A stretch of 64,000 bases of DNA from Microbacterium sp. MYb66 (GTDB lineage: Bacteria; Actinomycetota; Actinomycetes; Actinomycetales; Microbacteriaceae). Location of the stretch: positions 186,001 to 250,000 of the forward strand of contig NZ_PCOV01000003.1 in NCBI RefSeq assembly GCF_002979435.1, written 5' to 3'. Shown piece after piece: positions 1 through 7,393 of this stretch; the first letter of the stretch is position 1, and each line of letters opens with the position of its first letter. A model generated the notes under the pieces. That model ran no database searches. It worked only from the letters and a program-made list of their open reading frames with translations, and was not told the DNA's origin. The position numbers and the translations under genes were made by a program.

Positions 1-1121
1 TCGATCGGAACACTCCCGACCCGGTCGGCGCCTCCTTCGGCCGCGATGCCGTGGGGGAGCTGACCGGCGTCGCGCTCGAGGCCGCCGCGGTCGAGCAGGT
101 CGTGGCGCCGATGCTCGCCAAGGCGCAGCAGCATCTCCCCCGGATCCTTCCCGCGCATCTGCGCGACCTGGCATCCCGCGGCATCACCACGGTGTCGGAC
201 CTGTCGTGGAACCCCGACCTCAACCCGCTCATCGATGCCCTCCGCACGCAGGGCGCGATGCCCGTGCGGCTGCGGTGGTACGAGATGTCCCGCCCGGGCG
301 GAGTCGCGGCCCCGCGCGGCGGCGACGATCCCGTGTTCCGGCAGACGGGGGTGAAGACCTGGTCGGACGGTTCGCCATGGGTGGGCAACATCGCGACCTC
401 CTTCCCCTACCTCGACACCCCGGCGACCCGTTCCCTCGGGCTCGAACCGCATCACATCGGGCACGCGAACTACACGGCCGAACAGCTGCGCACGATCGCC
501 GAGCCCTATGCCGCCGCGGGGTGGCAGCTCGCCTGTCATGTGCACGGCGACCGCGCGATCGACGCGACGCTCGACGTCTACGCGCAGATCGTCGCCCAGC
601 ACGAGCTCACCGACCACCGGTTCCGCCTCGAGCATTGCGGGGCCATGACGCCCGTGCAGTTCGAACGCGCGGCCTCCCTCGGCGTCACCGTCAGCCTGTT
701 CGTCGACCACATCACCTACTGGGGCGAGGTGCTCGTCGACGACCTCTTCGGTCCTGAGCACGGCGGAGCGTGGGCGGATGCCGGAGCCGCGTTCGCCGCC
801 GGCCACCGGGCCACGTTCCACAACGACGGCTGGGTCACTCCGAACGAGCCGTTCCGCAACATGGCCGTCGCCGAGACCCGCACCACGCGCAACGGATACC
901 GGATGCCGGGCGGCACTCCGGTCACCCGCGAGCAGGCACTTCACGCGCACACCGCGAACGCGGCCTGGCAGCTGTTCAGCGAGCATGAGGTGGGAGCCCT
1001 CTCCCCCGGCCTCCTCGCAGACTTCATCGTCGTCGACCGCGATCCCGTCACCGTCTCGGCCGAGGATCTCGCGACGACGCAGGTGACGGCGACCTACGTG
1101 GGTGGCAACCGGGTCGTCTGA
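1..1121 (+). CDS. Amidohydrolase family protein (YtcJ-like), 5' end outside window
   Basis: The reading frame is open from base 3, so the gene starts upstream of the window; about 372 C-terminal residues are visible. It is a metal-dependent amidohydrolase of the YtcJ type, a family that hydrolyses amide or N-acyl bonds. Visible metal-site elements are CHVHGDRAID, RLEHCG and HNDGW, followed by the usual C-terminal GLLADFIVVDRDP strand, in which the composite beta-sandwich closes. The GTG at base 51 could be read as a start, but the codons before it (DPVGASFGRDA) continue the family's conserved region, so it is internal. The substrate cannot be told from sequence. Confidence 0.8.
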   Translation, partial: DRNTPDPVGASFGRDAVGELTGVALEAAAVEQVVAPMLAKAQQHLPRILPAHLRDLASRGITTVSDLSWNPDLNPLIDALRTQGAMPVRLRWYEMSRPGGVAAPRGGDDPVFRQTGVKTWSDGSPWVGNIATSFPYLDTPATRSLGLEPHHIGHANYTAEQLRTIAEPYAAAGWQLACHVHGDRAIDATLDVYAQIVAQHELTDHRFRLEHCGAMTPVQFERAASLGVTVSLFVDHITYWGEVLVDDLFGPEHGGAWADAGAAFAAGHRATFHNDGWVTPNEPFRNMAVAETRTTRNGYRMPGGTPVTREQALHAHTANAAWQLFSEHEVGALSPGLLADFIVVDRDPVTVSAEDLATTQVTATYVGGNRVV

Positions 1122-1165
1122 CACGCGGTCATCGGCGGCCTCCGCCGACGGATAGTGTGTGAGCC

Positions 1166-1588
1166 ATGGACCTGCGTGTCGCGGCGTACGCGGTCGTCAC
1201 CGATGACGACGGACGGTTGTTGTTGGCGCGCTGGACCGAGGGACGTCGCGTGGCGTGGACGATGCCCGGCGGTGGTATCGAGCCCGGTGAGTCACCGGAG
1301 GATGCGGTGCGCCGCGAGCTCCGGGAGGAGACCGGCTACACCGTGAAGGTCGGCGAGCTCCTCGGCATCCACTCCCGGGTGATCCCCGCCGGACGTCGCG
1401 TGCAGAAGGCCGCACAGCCGCTGCACACCCTGCGCATCGTGTACCGCGCCGAGGTCACCGGAGGGAAGCTCCGCTTCGAGACGGACGGTTCGACCGACAT
1501 GGCCGAGTGGTTCCCGCTGAAGGCCGTCGCGGAGTTGCAGCGCGTGAAGCTCGTCGACATCGCCCTGAGGATGGCCGGCATCCTCTGA
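1166..1588 (+). CDS. Nudix hydrolase
   Basis: A 140-residue single-domain Nudix protein, expected to hydrolyse a nucleoside diphosphate linked to another moiety. The Nudix box GX5EX7REUXEEXGU is complete at roughly residues 36-58: GGIEPGE, then seven residues, then RELREETGY. The ATG at 1166 has no convincing ribosome binding site. A TAGTGT hexamer at 1153-1158 lies seven bases upstream, which suggests a leaderless transcript. It stands alone between the amidohydrolase and the convergent YbaK gene. Substrate unknown. Confidence 0.85.
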   Translation: MDLRVAAYAVVTDDDGRLLLARWTEGRRVAWTMPGGGIEPGESPEDAVRRELREETGYTVKVGELLGIHSRVIPAGRRVQKAAQPLHTLRIVYRAEVTGGKLRFETDGSTDMAEWFPLKAVAELQRVKLVDIALRMAGIL

Positions 1589-1619
1589 TCGGATCCGCGA
1601 TCCCGAACTCGTCGAAGGC

Positions 1620-2135
1620 TCAGCGATCCTCGGGCACCGAGATGTCGGCGACGGTGGCTCCGTAGGCGGAGATCAAGTCGTCCGCCTCCACGAAGAGGCT
1701 GTATCCGTGCGCCCCGGCACCCATGGCGATGCGCTGTCCGACGATCGACTCGTCGGCGTAGATCGGCCAGTCGGTGATGCTGCCGATCGGCACGATGGTG
1801 CCCCGTTCGTAGCCGGTGGCCGCGAGTGCCAGCTCGGGCTCGGGCAGGCGCAGCTTGTTCACGCCGACCAGCGCGCGGAGCTTCGGCCAGGAGATCGAGC
1901 GACCGCCGGGGACGAGGGCGAACAGGAAGGTGTCGTCCGAGCGCTTCACGACGAGGGTCTTCACGATGCCGGAGGGCGGGATGCCGAGGAGCTCGGCGGC
2001 CTCGAACAGGCTTCCGGCCGCGGGGCGTTCACGGATCTCGATGTCGAGACCCCGCGCACGGGCGGCCTCGCGCACCCGTGCATGCTGATCGCCTCCGTCA
2101 CCAGGGGCGACGGAGGCGAGATCAGAGTGGTTCAC
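1620..2135 (-). CDS. YbaK/EbsC-type aminoacyl-tRNA deacylase
   Basis: A 171-residue protein of the YbaK/ProX trans-editing family, which clears mischarged aminoacyl-tRNA such as Cys-tRNA(Pro) or Ala-tRNA(Pro). The family core is visible: GIVKTLVVK with the conserved lysine, LVPGGRSISWPKL, and the C-terminal glycine-rich GAGAHGYSLFV segment. The GTG start at 2135 shares a GTGA overlap with the stop of the upstream gene, so the two are translationally coupled. Which mischarged tRNA it acts on cannot be read from the sequence. Confidence 0.85.
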   Translation of the reverse strand: MNHSDLASVAPGDGGDQHARVREAARARGLDIEIRERPAAGSLFEAAELLGIPPSGIVKTLVVKRSDDTFLFALVPGGRSISWPKLRALVGVNKLRLPEPELALAATGYERGTIVPIGSITDWPIYADESIVGQRIAMGAGAHGYSLFVEADDLISAYGATVADISVPEDR

Positions 2136-2638
2136 GCGTCAGGAGCTGCGAGCGGGTCGTCCGCGACCCAGAGCTCATCGTCGGCACGCAGCGTCTGCCA
2201 TGCGGCGTAGAGCACGCCGACGGCTGCGGCTGCCCCGAGGATGATCGCGATGACGGAACCGAGACCCGGTCCGGACTTCTGCTTCTTGCCGAAATCGCCC
2301 CGACGCGCCGGTGCGGCCACGCCGTGGCGCTTGGCGTTGGCGACATCCCACGCGGTGAGGGCCGAACCGACGACGCCGCCCACGATGGGAACGAACTTGT
2401 CGTCGACGACGTGCTTGCCGATCTTCACGCCGCGGTCGACGACCGGGGCGACACGGCGGTTGTACGTGTCCTGGATGACCGGGACGACCTGCTCACGATT
2501 GAGGTTGCCGAGCTGACGTCCGGCCTCTCGGGCGACATCGGCGGCGTGACCGACGAGCACCTGCTGGTTCTCCCAGAGCTGGTTCGCGTCGTTCTGAAGA
2601 CGACGCAGTTCCTTCTTCCGCTTGCGGCTGAGGCTCAC
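2132..2638 (-). CDS. Conserved hypothetical single-pass membrane protein
   Basis: A 168-residue protein of unknown function. The N-terminus is very basic (SLSRKRKKELRR) and is followed by a long amphipathic helical stretch. A basic linker then leads to one C-terminal membrane segment at about residues 133-155 and a short acidic tail with WQTLRADDELW. The GTG at 2638 was chosen because AGGAG sits five bases upstream; the frame stays open for almost 1.9 kb further, but that extension is antisense to ppiA and the rhomboid gene. It is divergent from ppiA and coupled to the YbaK gene. Confidence 0.7.
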   Translation of the reverse strand: MSLSRKRKKELRRLQNDANQLWENQQVLVGHAADVAREAGRQLGNLNREQVVPVIQDTYNRRVAPVVDRGVKIGKHVVDDKFVPIVGGVVGSALTAWDVANAKRHGVAAPARRGDFGKKQKSGPGLGSVIAIILGAAAAVGVLYAAWQTLRADDELWVADDPLAAPDA

Positions 2639-2782
2639 GATGCTCTCCTGTCCATTGGAGTACGGGTTCCCCATCTTGCCACGAGAGCCTGGAAGGCGGG
2701 CGGGAATCGCCCGGCCCTTGCGCCATCGACCGATCCGGGGTACACCGGGCGAACTCACCGGAAGCTCTGAGAGAATGAAGGC

Positions 2783-3340
2783 ATGGCTCACGCTTCCCAC
2801 GTCGCAACTCTGCACACCAACCACGGTGACATCGTCATCAACCTCTTCGGGGATCATGCACCGAAGACGGTCAAGAACTTCGTCGGCCTCGCCGACGGCA
2901 CCCAGGAGTGGACCGATCCCGCCACCGGCAAGCCGGGCGAGGGTCCCCTCTACAAGGACGTCATCTTCCACCGCATCATCCCGAACTTCATGATCCAGGG
3001 CGGCGACCCGCTCGGTCAGGGCGTCGGCGGCCCCGGCTACAACTTCGACGACGAGATCAACATGGAGCTCAACTTCGAGGCTCCCTACATCCTCGCGATG
3101 GCCAACGCCGGCCTGCGTCGCAACGCGATCACGGGCAAGCCCGAGGGCACCAACGGCTCGCAGTTCTTCATCACCACCGACCCGACGCCGTGGCTGCAGG
3201 GCAAGCACACCATCTTCGGTGAGGTCGCCGACGACGCGTCCCGTGCCGTCGTCGACGCGATCGGTGCCGTGCAGACCGGTCCCGGCGACCGCCCGGTGGA
3301 GCCGGTCGTGCTGCAGTCGATCGACATCGTCGCGGCCTGA
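2783..3340 (+). CDS. ppiA: Peptidyl-prolyl cis-trans isomerase, cyclophilin type
   Basis: A 185-residue cytoplasmic cyclophilin that catalyses proline cis-trans isomerisation. Active-site elements are present in order: VIFHRIIPNFMIQGGD (the catalytic Arg with Phe and Gln), GTNGSQFFIT, and WLQGKHTIFGEV. There is no signal peptide. A GAGAAT hexamer six bases before the ATG and the lack of a good ribosome site suggest a leaderless transcript. The rhomboid gene follows after 21 bases and is probably co-transcribed; this ppiA-rhomboid order is common near the origin in Actinobacteria. Confidence 0.93.
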   Translation: MAHASHVATLHTNHGDIVINLFGDHAPKTVKNFVGLADGTQEWTDPATGKPGEGPLYKDVIFHRIIPNFMIQGGDPLGQGVGGPGYNFDDEINMELNFEAPYILAMANAGLRRNAITGKPEGTNGSQFFITTDPTPWLQGKHTIFGEVADDASRAVVDAIGAVQTGPGDRPVEPVVLQSIDIVAA

Positions 3341-3361
3341 CGACAGCTGCGGCCGATCCGG

Positions 3362-4255
3362 ATGACGACGCCTGAGTTCACGAGCAATCGCGACAACTTC
3401 TGCTACCGGCATCCGGATCGGCAGAGCTTCGTGCTCTGTCAGCGGTGCATGCGCACCATCTGCCCCGAGTGCCAGACCCAGGCGCCTGTCGGCGTCATCT
3501 GCCCCGAGTGCATGAACGCCGATCGGAAGAGCCGCACGCCTGCGCAGAAGAAGGCGGCGCGGCGGTGGGGCAATGGCAACGGCGCGACCATGGCGATGGC
3601 GCGCAGCGGCAAACCCGTCGTCACCTATGCGCTGCTCGCGGTGACCTCGTTCATCGGCCTGGTGCAGCTGATCCCGGGCATCGGCACCGAGATCACCCGC
3701 CAGCTGCTCTTCGCGGCACCGTATCTCTACCCGAACCTCTTCCCGCTCCCGTTCGAGCCGTGGCGCCTGCTCACCGCGATGTTCGTGCACGGCAGCTTCA
3801 TCCACCTGGCGCTGAACATGCTCGCGCTGTGGATGCTCGGGCAGAGCCTCGAACCCATGCTCGGCCGCGCCCGCTTCCTCGCCATCTACCTGATCAGTGG
3901 ATTCGGCGGATCCGTGATGGTCGCCTGCCTCGCACCCGGCACCTCCACGGTCGGTGCCTCCGGAGCGATCTTCGGACTCATGGCCGCCCTGCTGATCATC
4001 GGCCGCCACATCGGTGCGAACGTCACCGGGCTCCTCGTGATCCTCGGCATCAACTTCGCCTTCGGATTCTTCGTCGGCAACATCGCCTGGCAGGCCCACC
4101 TCGGCGGCGCCATCGTCGGCGCCCTGGTCGCCCTCATCTACACCCGCACGAAGCGCCGCGATCAGCGCACCTGGCAGATCGTGCTGCTTGCCGCGCTCGT
4201 CGTCCTGTTGATCGTCGTGGTCGCTTTCGTTCCAGCGCTGGTCCTTTTGTCCTGA
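3362..4255 (+). CDS. Rhomboid family intramembrane serine protease
   Basis: A 297-residue rhomboid. Residues 13-50 hold a cysteine/histidine-rich, B-box-like zinc-binding head (CYRHPD, CQRCM, CPEC, CPEC). Six to seven hydrophobic helices follow from about residue 85. The catalytic dyad is visible: Ser200 in GASGAIFG and His246 in AHLGG, with Asn152 in HLALNML as oxyanion residue. It should cleave membrane proteins within the bilayer; the substrate is unknown. The ATG at 3362 lies 21 bases after ppiA. Downstream the DNA holds no gene for 540 bases. Confidence 0.92.
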   Translation: MTTPEFTSNRDNFCYRHPDRQSFVLCQRCMRTICPECQTQAPVGVICPECMNADRKSRTPAQKKAARRWGNGNGATMAMARSGKPVVTYALLAVTSFIGLVQLIPGIGTEITRQLLFAAPYLYPNLFPLPFEPWRLLTAMFVHGSFIHLALNMLALWMLGQSLEPMLGRARFLAIYLISGFGGSVMVACLAPGTSTVGASGAIFGLMAALLIIGRHIGANVTGLLVILGINFAFGFFVGNIAWQAHLGGAIVGALVALIYTRTKRRDQRTWQIVLLAALVVLLIVVVAFVPALVLLS

Positions 4256-4261
4256 TCCTGA

Positions 4262-4338
4262 GTTGTTAACAGGGTTGTTAACCCCTGTGAATAACACCGG
4301 TGTAATTCTCCCCAGGCTGTGGAGAGACCTGTGGATAA
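4262..4338 (+). promoter_or_regulatory. Two DnaA-box-like sites plus a GTTGTTAAC direct repeat
   Basis: TGTGGATAA at 4330-4338 is a perfect match to the complement of the DnaA box TTATCCACA, and TGTGAATAA at 4286-4294 differs by one base; both have the same orientation, 44 bases apart. Just before them GTTGTTAAC occurs twice (4262-4270 and 4274-4282). Sequence locally is A+T-richer than its surroundings. Two sites are too few for a replication origin. They may titrate DnaA or regulate nearby transcription. Confidence 0.5.
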
Positions 4339-4543
4339 CTCCGTCGGACCGTCGCCGGGTGCGTGCGTAAGTGAGTCCGCGTCCTGCTCGCTTCCGACCG
4401 GTATGTTCTCCTCGGTACGGAACCGGACACCGTCCTGCTCTCGATCGGCACGTAGAGACCAGGAGTCCCCTGCTCCGGATTGAGATCCTGAGATCAATGC
4501 GCGACATCCGGCTCCCATCCCCAGAACGGGCCGCGCGCAGAGT

Positions 4544-4584
4544 CGGGTATGGGGCGTCTCACCCCACGGTGCTCCCCATACCCG
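4544..4584. repeat. Inverted repeat with 11-base arms and C-rich inner loop
   Basis: CGGGTATGGGG at 4544-4554 is the exact complement of 4574-4584. The 19-base spacer can itself fold (CACC, loop CCAC, GGTG). It lies 212 bases upstream of the LuxR-type start and 289 bases after the rhomboid stop, so it is not an obvious terminator for either gene. It could be an RNA hairpin or a protein-binding site. Confidence 0.5.
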
Positions 4585-4795
4585 GTGTCGGGGCCCGAAG
4601 AGCACATCGTCACGTCTTCGAACGCGGTCGTGGCCTCGGGGCCCGGGAGTGACCGCATGACCCCATCACTGCGGGGTCGTGTCCATGAGCGCGAGGTTGT
4701 CGCAGGCATCCCGAGTCGGAAGGCGCGCGAGTCGTCTGGCGACACGTAACCTTATACTGACGCCCAGTCGGTCGGCGGGAGGGGAGATCGGGATC

Positions 4796-5344
4796 GTGCA
4801 CGGCAATCGCGAAACGACACGCATCGACACAGAGGATCCGGTGGATGAGGAGGCTCCGCGTGCCGAGGATCTCATCGAGGAGATCGCGAAGGTGATCTAT
4901 GTCGAGCAGTCGCGGGTGGGCCTGGTCCCCGAACAAGGAGGCGCTGACTGGGCGCAGATGCCCCCGCAGCGACGAGAACCGTGGATCCTGACCGCGCGCG
5001 CCGCATTCTCCGCCCTCGCAGCAGCGCGCACACACCTCGGAGGAGGAAGCCGGGCTCGCATGGATGCTGACAGCTGCGCCTCGACTTCGCTCTCACCTCC
5101 CAGAGGCAGGCATCTGACGAAGCGCGAGCGCGGGATCCTGTCCTCATTGAGCGAGGACGCGACCATCCGGCAGATCGCCGTGCAGGAGTTCCTCTCCCGG
5201 AACACCGTCAAGACGCATGTGCGGAACATCTATCGCAAGCTCGGCGTCTCCGACCGTGCAGGGGCGGCAGCGGCGGCTCGCATGCTCGGCATCGGTCGAG
5301 AGGAGCACTCACCCGCCGAGCAGCAGGACTCGGCGGCCACGTGA
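4796..5344 (+). CDS. LuxR-type HTH transcriptional regulator
   Basis: A 182-residue regulator. The first hundred residues are acidic and not recognisable as a receiver domain. The C-terminal part, about residues 105-165, is a LuxR/FixJ HTH beginning LTKRERGIL and containing SRNTVKTHVRNIYRKLGV. The GTG at 4796 was chosen because a strong GGGAGGGGAG lies about eight bases upstream and a TATACT -10 box is at 4753-4758; an upstream in-frame ATG at 4679 would place the promoter inside the gene. Without a receiver domain it is probably not a classical response regulator. It is convergent with crgA across a terminator. Confidence 0.75.
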   Translation: MHGNRETTRIDTEDPVDEEAPRAEDLIEEIAKVIYVEQSRVGLVPEQGGADWAQMPPQRREPWILTARAAFSALAAARTHLGGGSRARMDADSCASTSLSPPRGRHLTKRERGILSSLSEDATIRQIAVQEFLSRNTVKTHVRNIYRKLGVSDRAGAAAAARMLGIGREEHSPAEQQDSAAT

Positions 5345-5363
5345 GGGATGTTCCTGAGCAGAC

Positions 5364-5396
5364 GAAAGGGCCCCTCGCGATGCGAGGGGCTCTTTC
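5364..5396. terminator. Bidirectional intrinsic terminator between luxR-type gene and crgA
   Basis: A 15-base-pair stem with a single G-U pair and a GAT loop, flanked by GAAAG on one side and CTTTC on the other. It sits in the 68-base convergent gap, so it can serve both strands. Confidence 0.85.
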
Positions 5397-5412
5397 GGGA
5401 AGTGAGAGGTCG

Positions 5413-5652
5413 TCAGCGCCAGCGAGTGGTCATCAGGAAGCCGATGAGCGCGATGCCGAGGCCGATCGCGAGGTTCCAGTTGTCGAGACCCGGGATCGGG
5501 AACTGCATGCCGGAGATGTAGAACACCAGGATCCACGCGAGGCCGAGGAGCATGAAGCCGATCATCACCGGCTTGAACCAGACGGCGTTGGGAGCTGCCT
5601 CGCCTTCGGCGCGCTCGACGACGGGTTCTTCACTCTTGCGGTCACGTGCCAT
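5413..5652 (-). CDS. crgA: Cell division protein CrgA
   Basis: A 79-residue CrgA, a small divisome membrane protein of Actinobacteria that interacts with FtsZ, FtsI and FtsQ. It has a charged cytoplasmic head, then two membrane helices at about residues 29-48 and 60-75 ending TTRWR. The loop carries the family-typical GMQFPIPGLDNWN. The ATG at 5652 is preceded by TACAAT (5659-5664) with exactly six bases between, so the transcript is probably leaderless. Longer readings of the frame overlap the divergent sortase gene. Its neighbours match the conserved crgA-trpG-pknB block. Confidence 0.93.
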   Translation of the reverse strand: MARDRKSEEPVVERAEGEAAPNAVWFKPVMIGFMLLGLAWILVFYISGMQFPIPGLDNWNLAIGLGIALIGFLMTTRWR

Positions 5653-5743
5653 GCGGCCATTGTACCCATGACACCTCTCTTCCGACGAGGCCGCGATCGC
5701 AGTGACCGCGCCGATACGCGGGCATCCGTTCAGTGTTCCCGGA

Positions 5744-5749
5744 TATGAT
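5744..5749 (+). promoter_or_regulatory. Leaderless -10 box of the sortase operon
   Basis: TATGAT followed by exactly six bases and then the ATG at 5756, so the transcript would begin at the start codon. No Shine-Dalgarno sequence is present. This decides the sortase start against an in-frame GTG at 5702. Confidence 0.65.
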
Positions 5750-5755
5750 CGCGGC

Positions 5756-6550
5756 ATGACTGCTTCCGTCGTGCCTGGGGGGCGACGCCCGCGGCGAGAA
5801 CGACCACGATCTCGCGCGACGTTCGCGAGCGTTCTCGGAGAGCTGTTCCTCACCGCCGGAGTCCTCGTCCTGCTGTTCGTCGCGTGGCAGATGTGGATCG
5901 GCGACATCATCATCAGCGCCCAGAAGAACGACGAGGGCGCGGCCATCTCGCAGGAGCTCGCTCAGGGCGAGGCCCCCGAGCTTCCGCCGACCACCGAGGC
6001 GCCCGACGGCACCACCGTGTACGTGCCGCCGGTGCCCGCGGCGCCGGCCGACGGCGCGTGGTTCGCGCAGATGCACATCCCCCGTTTCGGCGCCGACTAC
6101 AACTACGGGATCTACGGGGGCACCAGCCGCGCTCGCACCCTCGACCAGAAGGGGATCGGCGTCTACACGAACTCGAAGATGCCCGGAGAGGTCGGCAACT
6201 TCTCGATGGCCGGACACCGCACCACCTGGGGCAAGCCGTTCAACCAGCTCGACAAACTGCAGCTCGACGACGCCATCGTCGTCGAGACGCCCGACGGCTG
6301 GTACACGTACCGCTTCCGGACGCTCGAGTACGTCACGCCCACTCAGACCGACGTGCTCGCCGACGTTCCGCAGATGCCCGAGCAGCAGACGGGCGAGCAG
6401 TACATCACCCTCACCGCATGCTCCCCGCTCTACTCCCTGGCCGAGCGCATCGTCGCCTACGGGGTGTTCGAGAGCTTCCAGCCCCGCGCCGAGGGCCCCC
6501 CGACCGCCCTGACCGATCCGCCGCCACCGCCGGCCGCGCCATCCGTGTGA
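5756..6550 (+). CDS. Class E sortase
   Basis: A 264-residue class E sortase, a membrane-anchored cysteine transpeptidase that joins surface proteins to the cell wall, usually at LAXTG signals. A basic N-terminus precedes a membrane helix (about residues 29-48) and a proline-rich linker. The catalytic residues are His154 in MAGHRT, Cys222 in TLTACSP and Arg231 in AERIVAYG. A proline-rich tail follows. No LAXTG substrate gene is visible in the window. It leads an operon with a 51-residue membrane protein and trpG, an arrangement conserved beside pknB in Actinobacteria. Confidence 0.93.
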   Translation: MTASVVPGGRRPRRERPRSRATFASVLGELFLTAGVLVLLFVAWQMWIGDIIISAQKNDEGAAISQELAQGEAPELPPTTEAPDGTTVYVPPVPAAPADGAWFAQMHIPRFGADYNYGIYGGTSRARTLDQKGIGVYTNSKMPGEVGNFSMAGHRTTWGKPFNQLDKLQLDDAIVVETPDGWYTYRFRTLEYVTPTQTDVLADVPQMPEQQTGEQYITLTACSPLYSLAERIVAYGVFESFQPRAEGPPTALTDPPPPPAAPSV

Positions 6551-6578
6551 TCATGGACGCCCCCAAGGGAGAAGACTG

Positions 6579-6734
6579 ATGTACGCCGCACTCTGGCGCC
6601 TGCTGCCCGGTCCGTGGTGGCTGCGTGTGCTCATCCTCGTGATCGTGATCGCCGCCGTGCTCTACGGGCTGTTCTGGTACGTGTTCCCGTGGGTGAGCCC
6701 GATCATCGCCCCGGGCGAGGTCGACGTCGAATGA
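6579..6734 (+). CDS. Small membrane protein (51 aa) between sortase and trpG
   Basis: A 51-residue protein with one long hydrophobic helix (about residues 17-40) after a tryptophan-rich amphipathic start (MYAALWRLLPGPWW), ending in the acidic EVDVE. AAGGGAGAAG lies a few bases before the ATG at 6579. Its stop overlaps the trpG start as ATGA, so it is coupled both in position and translation. Its function is unknown; its place downstream of the sortase suggests an accessory role at the membrane, but nothing in the sequence proves that. Confidence 0.75.
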   Translation: MYAALWRLLPGPWWLRVLILVIVIAAVLYGLFWYVFPWVSPIIAPGEVDVE

Positions 6735-7363
6735 CGCGAGTCCTCGTGGTGGACAACCACGACAGCTTCGTGCACACGCTCGTCGGGTACCTCCGCGAGC
6801 TCGGCGCCGAGACCACGATCGTCGAGTCCGACGCCACGGACGCCGCGGAGATCGAGCGGATGCTTCCGGCGTACGACGCGTTGATGCTCTCCCCCGGGCC
6901 GGGTACGCCCGCGGATGCCGGGGCCTCGCTCGACGCGGTGCGGATCGCCGCACGGCTCCGCATGCCGACCCTCGGAGTGTGCCTCGGGCATCAGACGATC
7001 GGCGAGGCGTTCGGGGCGCCCGTCACCGCCGCACCGGAACTCATGCACGGCATGGTCTCCGCCGTCACCCACGACGGGTCGGCGCTGTTCACCGGCATCC
7101 CGTCGCCGTTCGACGTGGGGCGGTACCACTCCCTGGCGCTCGCAGCATCCGATCTCCCGCCCGAGTTCGTGGTCACCGCCTGGACCGAGAACGGAACGGT
7201 GATGGCTCTGGCGCATCGCGAACTGCCGCTGCTCGGGGTGCAGTTCCACCCGGAGAGCGTGCTCACGGAGGGCGGGTATCGGCTCCTCGCGAACTGGCTC
7301 GACCTGTGCGGCGATGCGGATGCCGTGGCGCGGTCGGAGGGTCTGCACCCGCTGTCGCGGTGA
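6731..7363 (+). CDS. trpG: Class I glutamine amidotransferase, TrpG/PabA type
   Basis: A 210-residue glutaminase subunit that supplies ammonia for anthranilate or 4-amino-4-deoxychorismate synthesis. The N-terminus VLVVDNHDSF, the LSPGPGTP oxyanion strand, the nucleophile Cys84 in GVCLGHQ, and the His173/Glu175 pair in QFHPES are all present. The ATG at 6731 overlaps the previous stop. No synthase component is adjacent, so TrpG and PabA cannot be separated; mycobacterial relatives at the same locus are called trpG. It converges on pknB. Confidence 0.88.
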   Translation: MTRVLVVDNHDSFVHTLVGYLRELGAETTIVESDATDAAEIERMLPAYDALMLSPGPGTPADAGASLDAVRIAARLRMPTLGVCLGHQTIGEAFGAPVTAAPELMHGMVSAVTHDGSALFTGIPSPFDVGRYHSLALAASDLPPEFVVTAWTENGTVMALAHRELPLLGVQFHPESVLTEGGYRLLANWLDLCGDADAVARSEGLHPLSR

Positions 7364-7393
7364 TCGTGGGGGCGTCGGCCCGGTGCGCGGCGG

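Larger units (their letters stand above)
4256..4795. other. 540-base stretch with no convincing gene
   Basis: Short open frames occur on both strands, but none has family-like protein sequence or a ribosome site. The stretch holds a DnaA-box-like pair, a direct repeat, and a long-armed hairpin, each listed separately. Near the right end is the promoter-like TATACT at 4753-4758 that probably drives the LuxR-type gene. A second weak hairpin (GACCCC/GGGGTC) lies at 4659-4678, and TATGTT at 4402-4407 could be a further -10 box. Confidence 0.6.

Noticed and set aside
2132-4507. A 791-codon open frame on the minus strand
   Set aside because: Only its last 168 codons are protein-like; the rest is antisense to ppiA and the rhomboid gene, a common effect of high-GC codon use.
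4256-4795. Replication origin
   Set aside because: Only two DnaA-like boxes, no A+T-rich unwinding region of useful length, and dnaA/dnaN are not adjacent.
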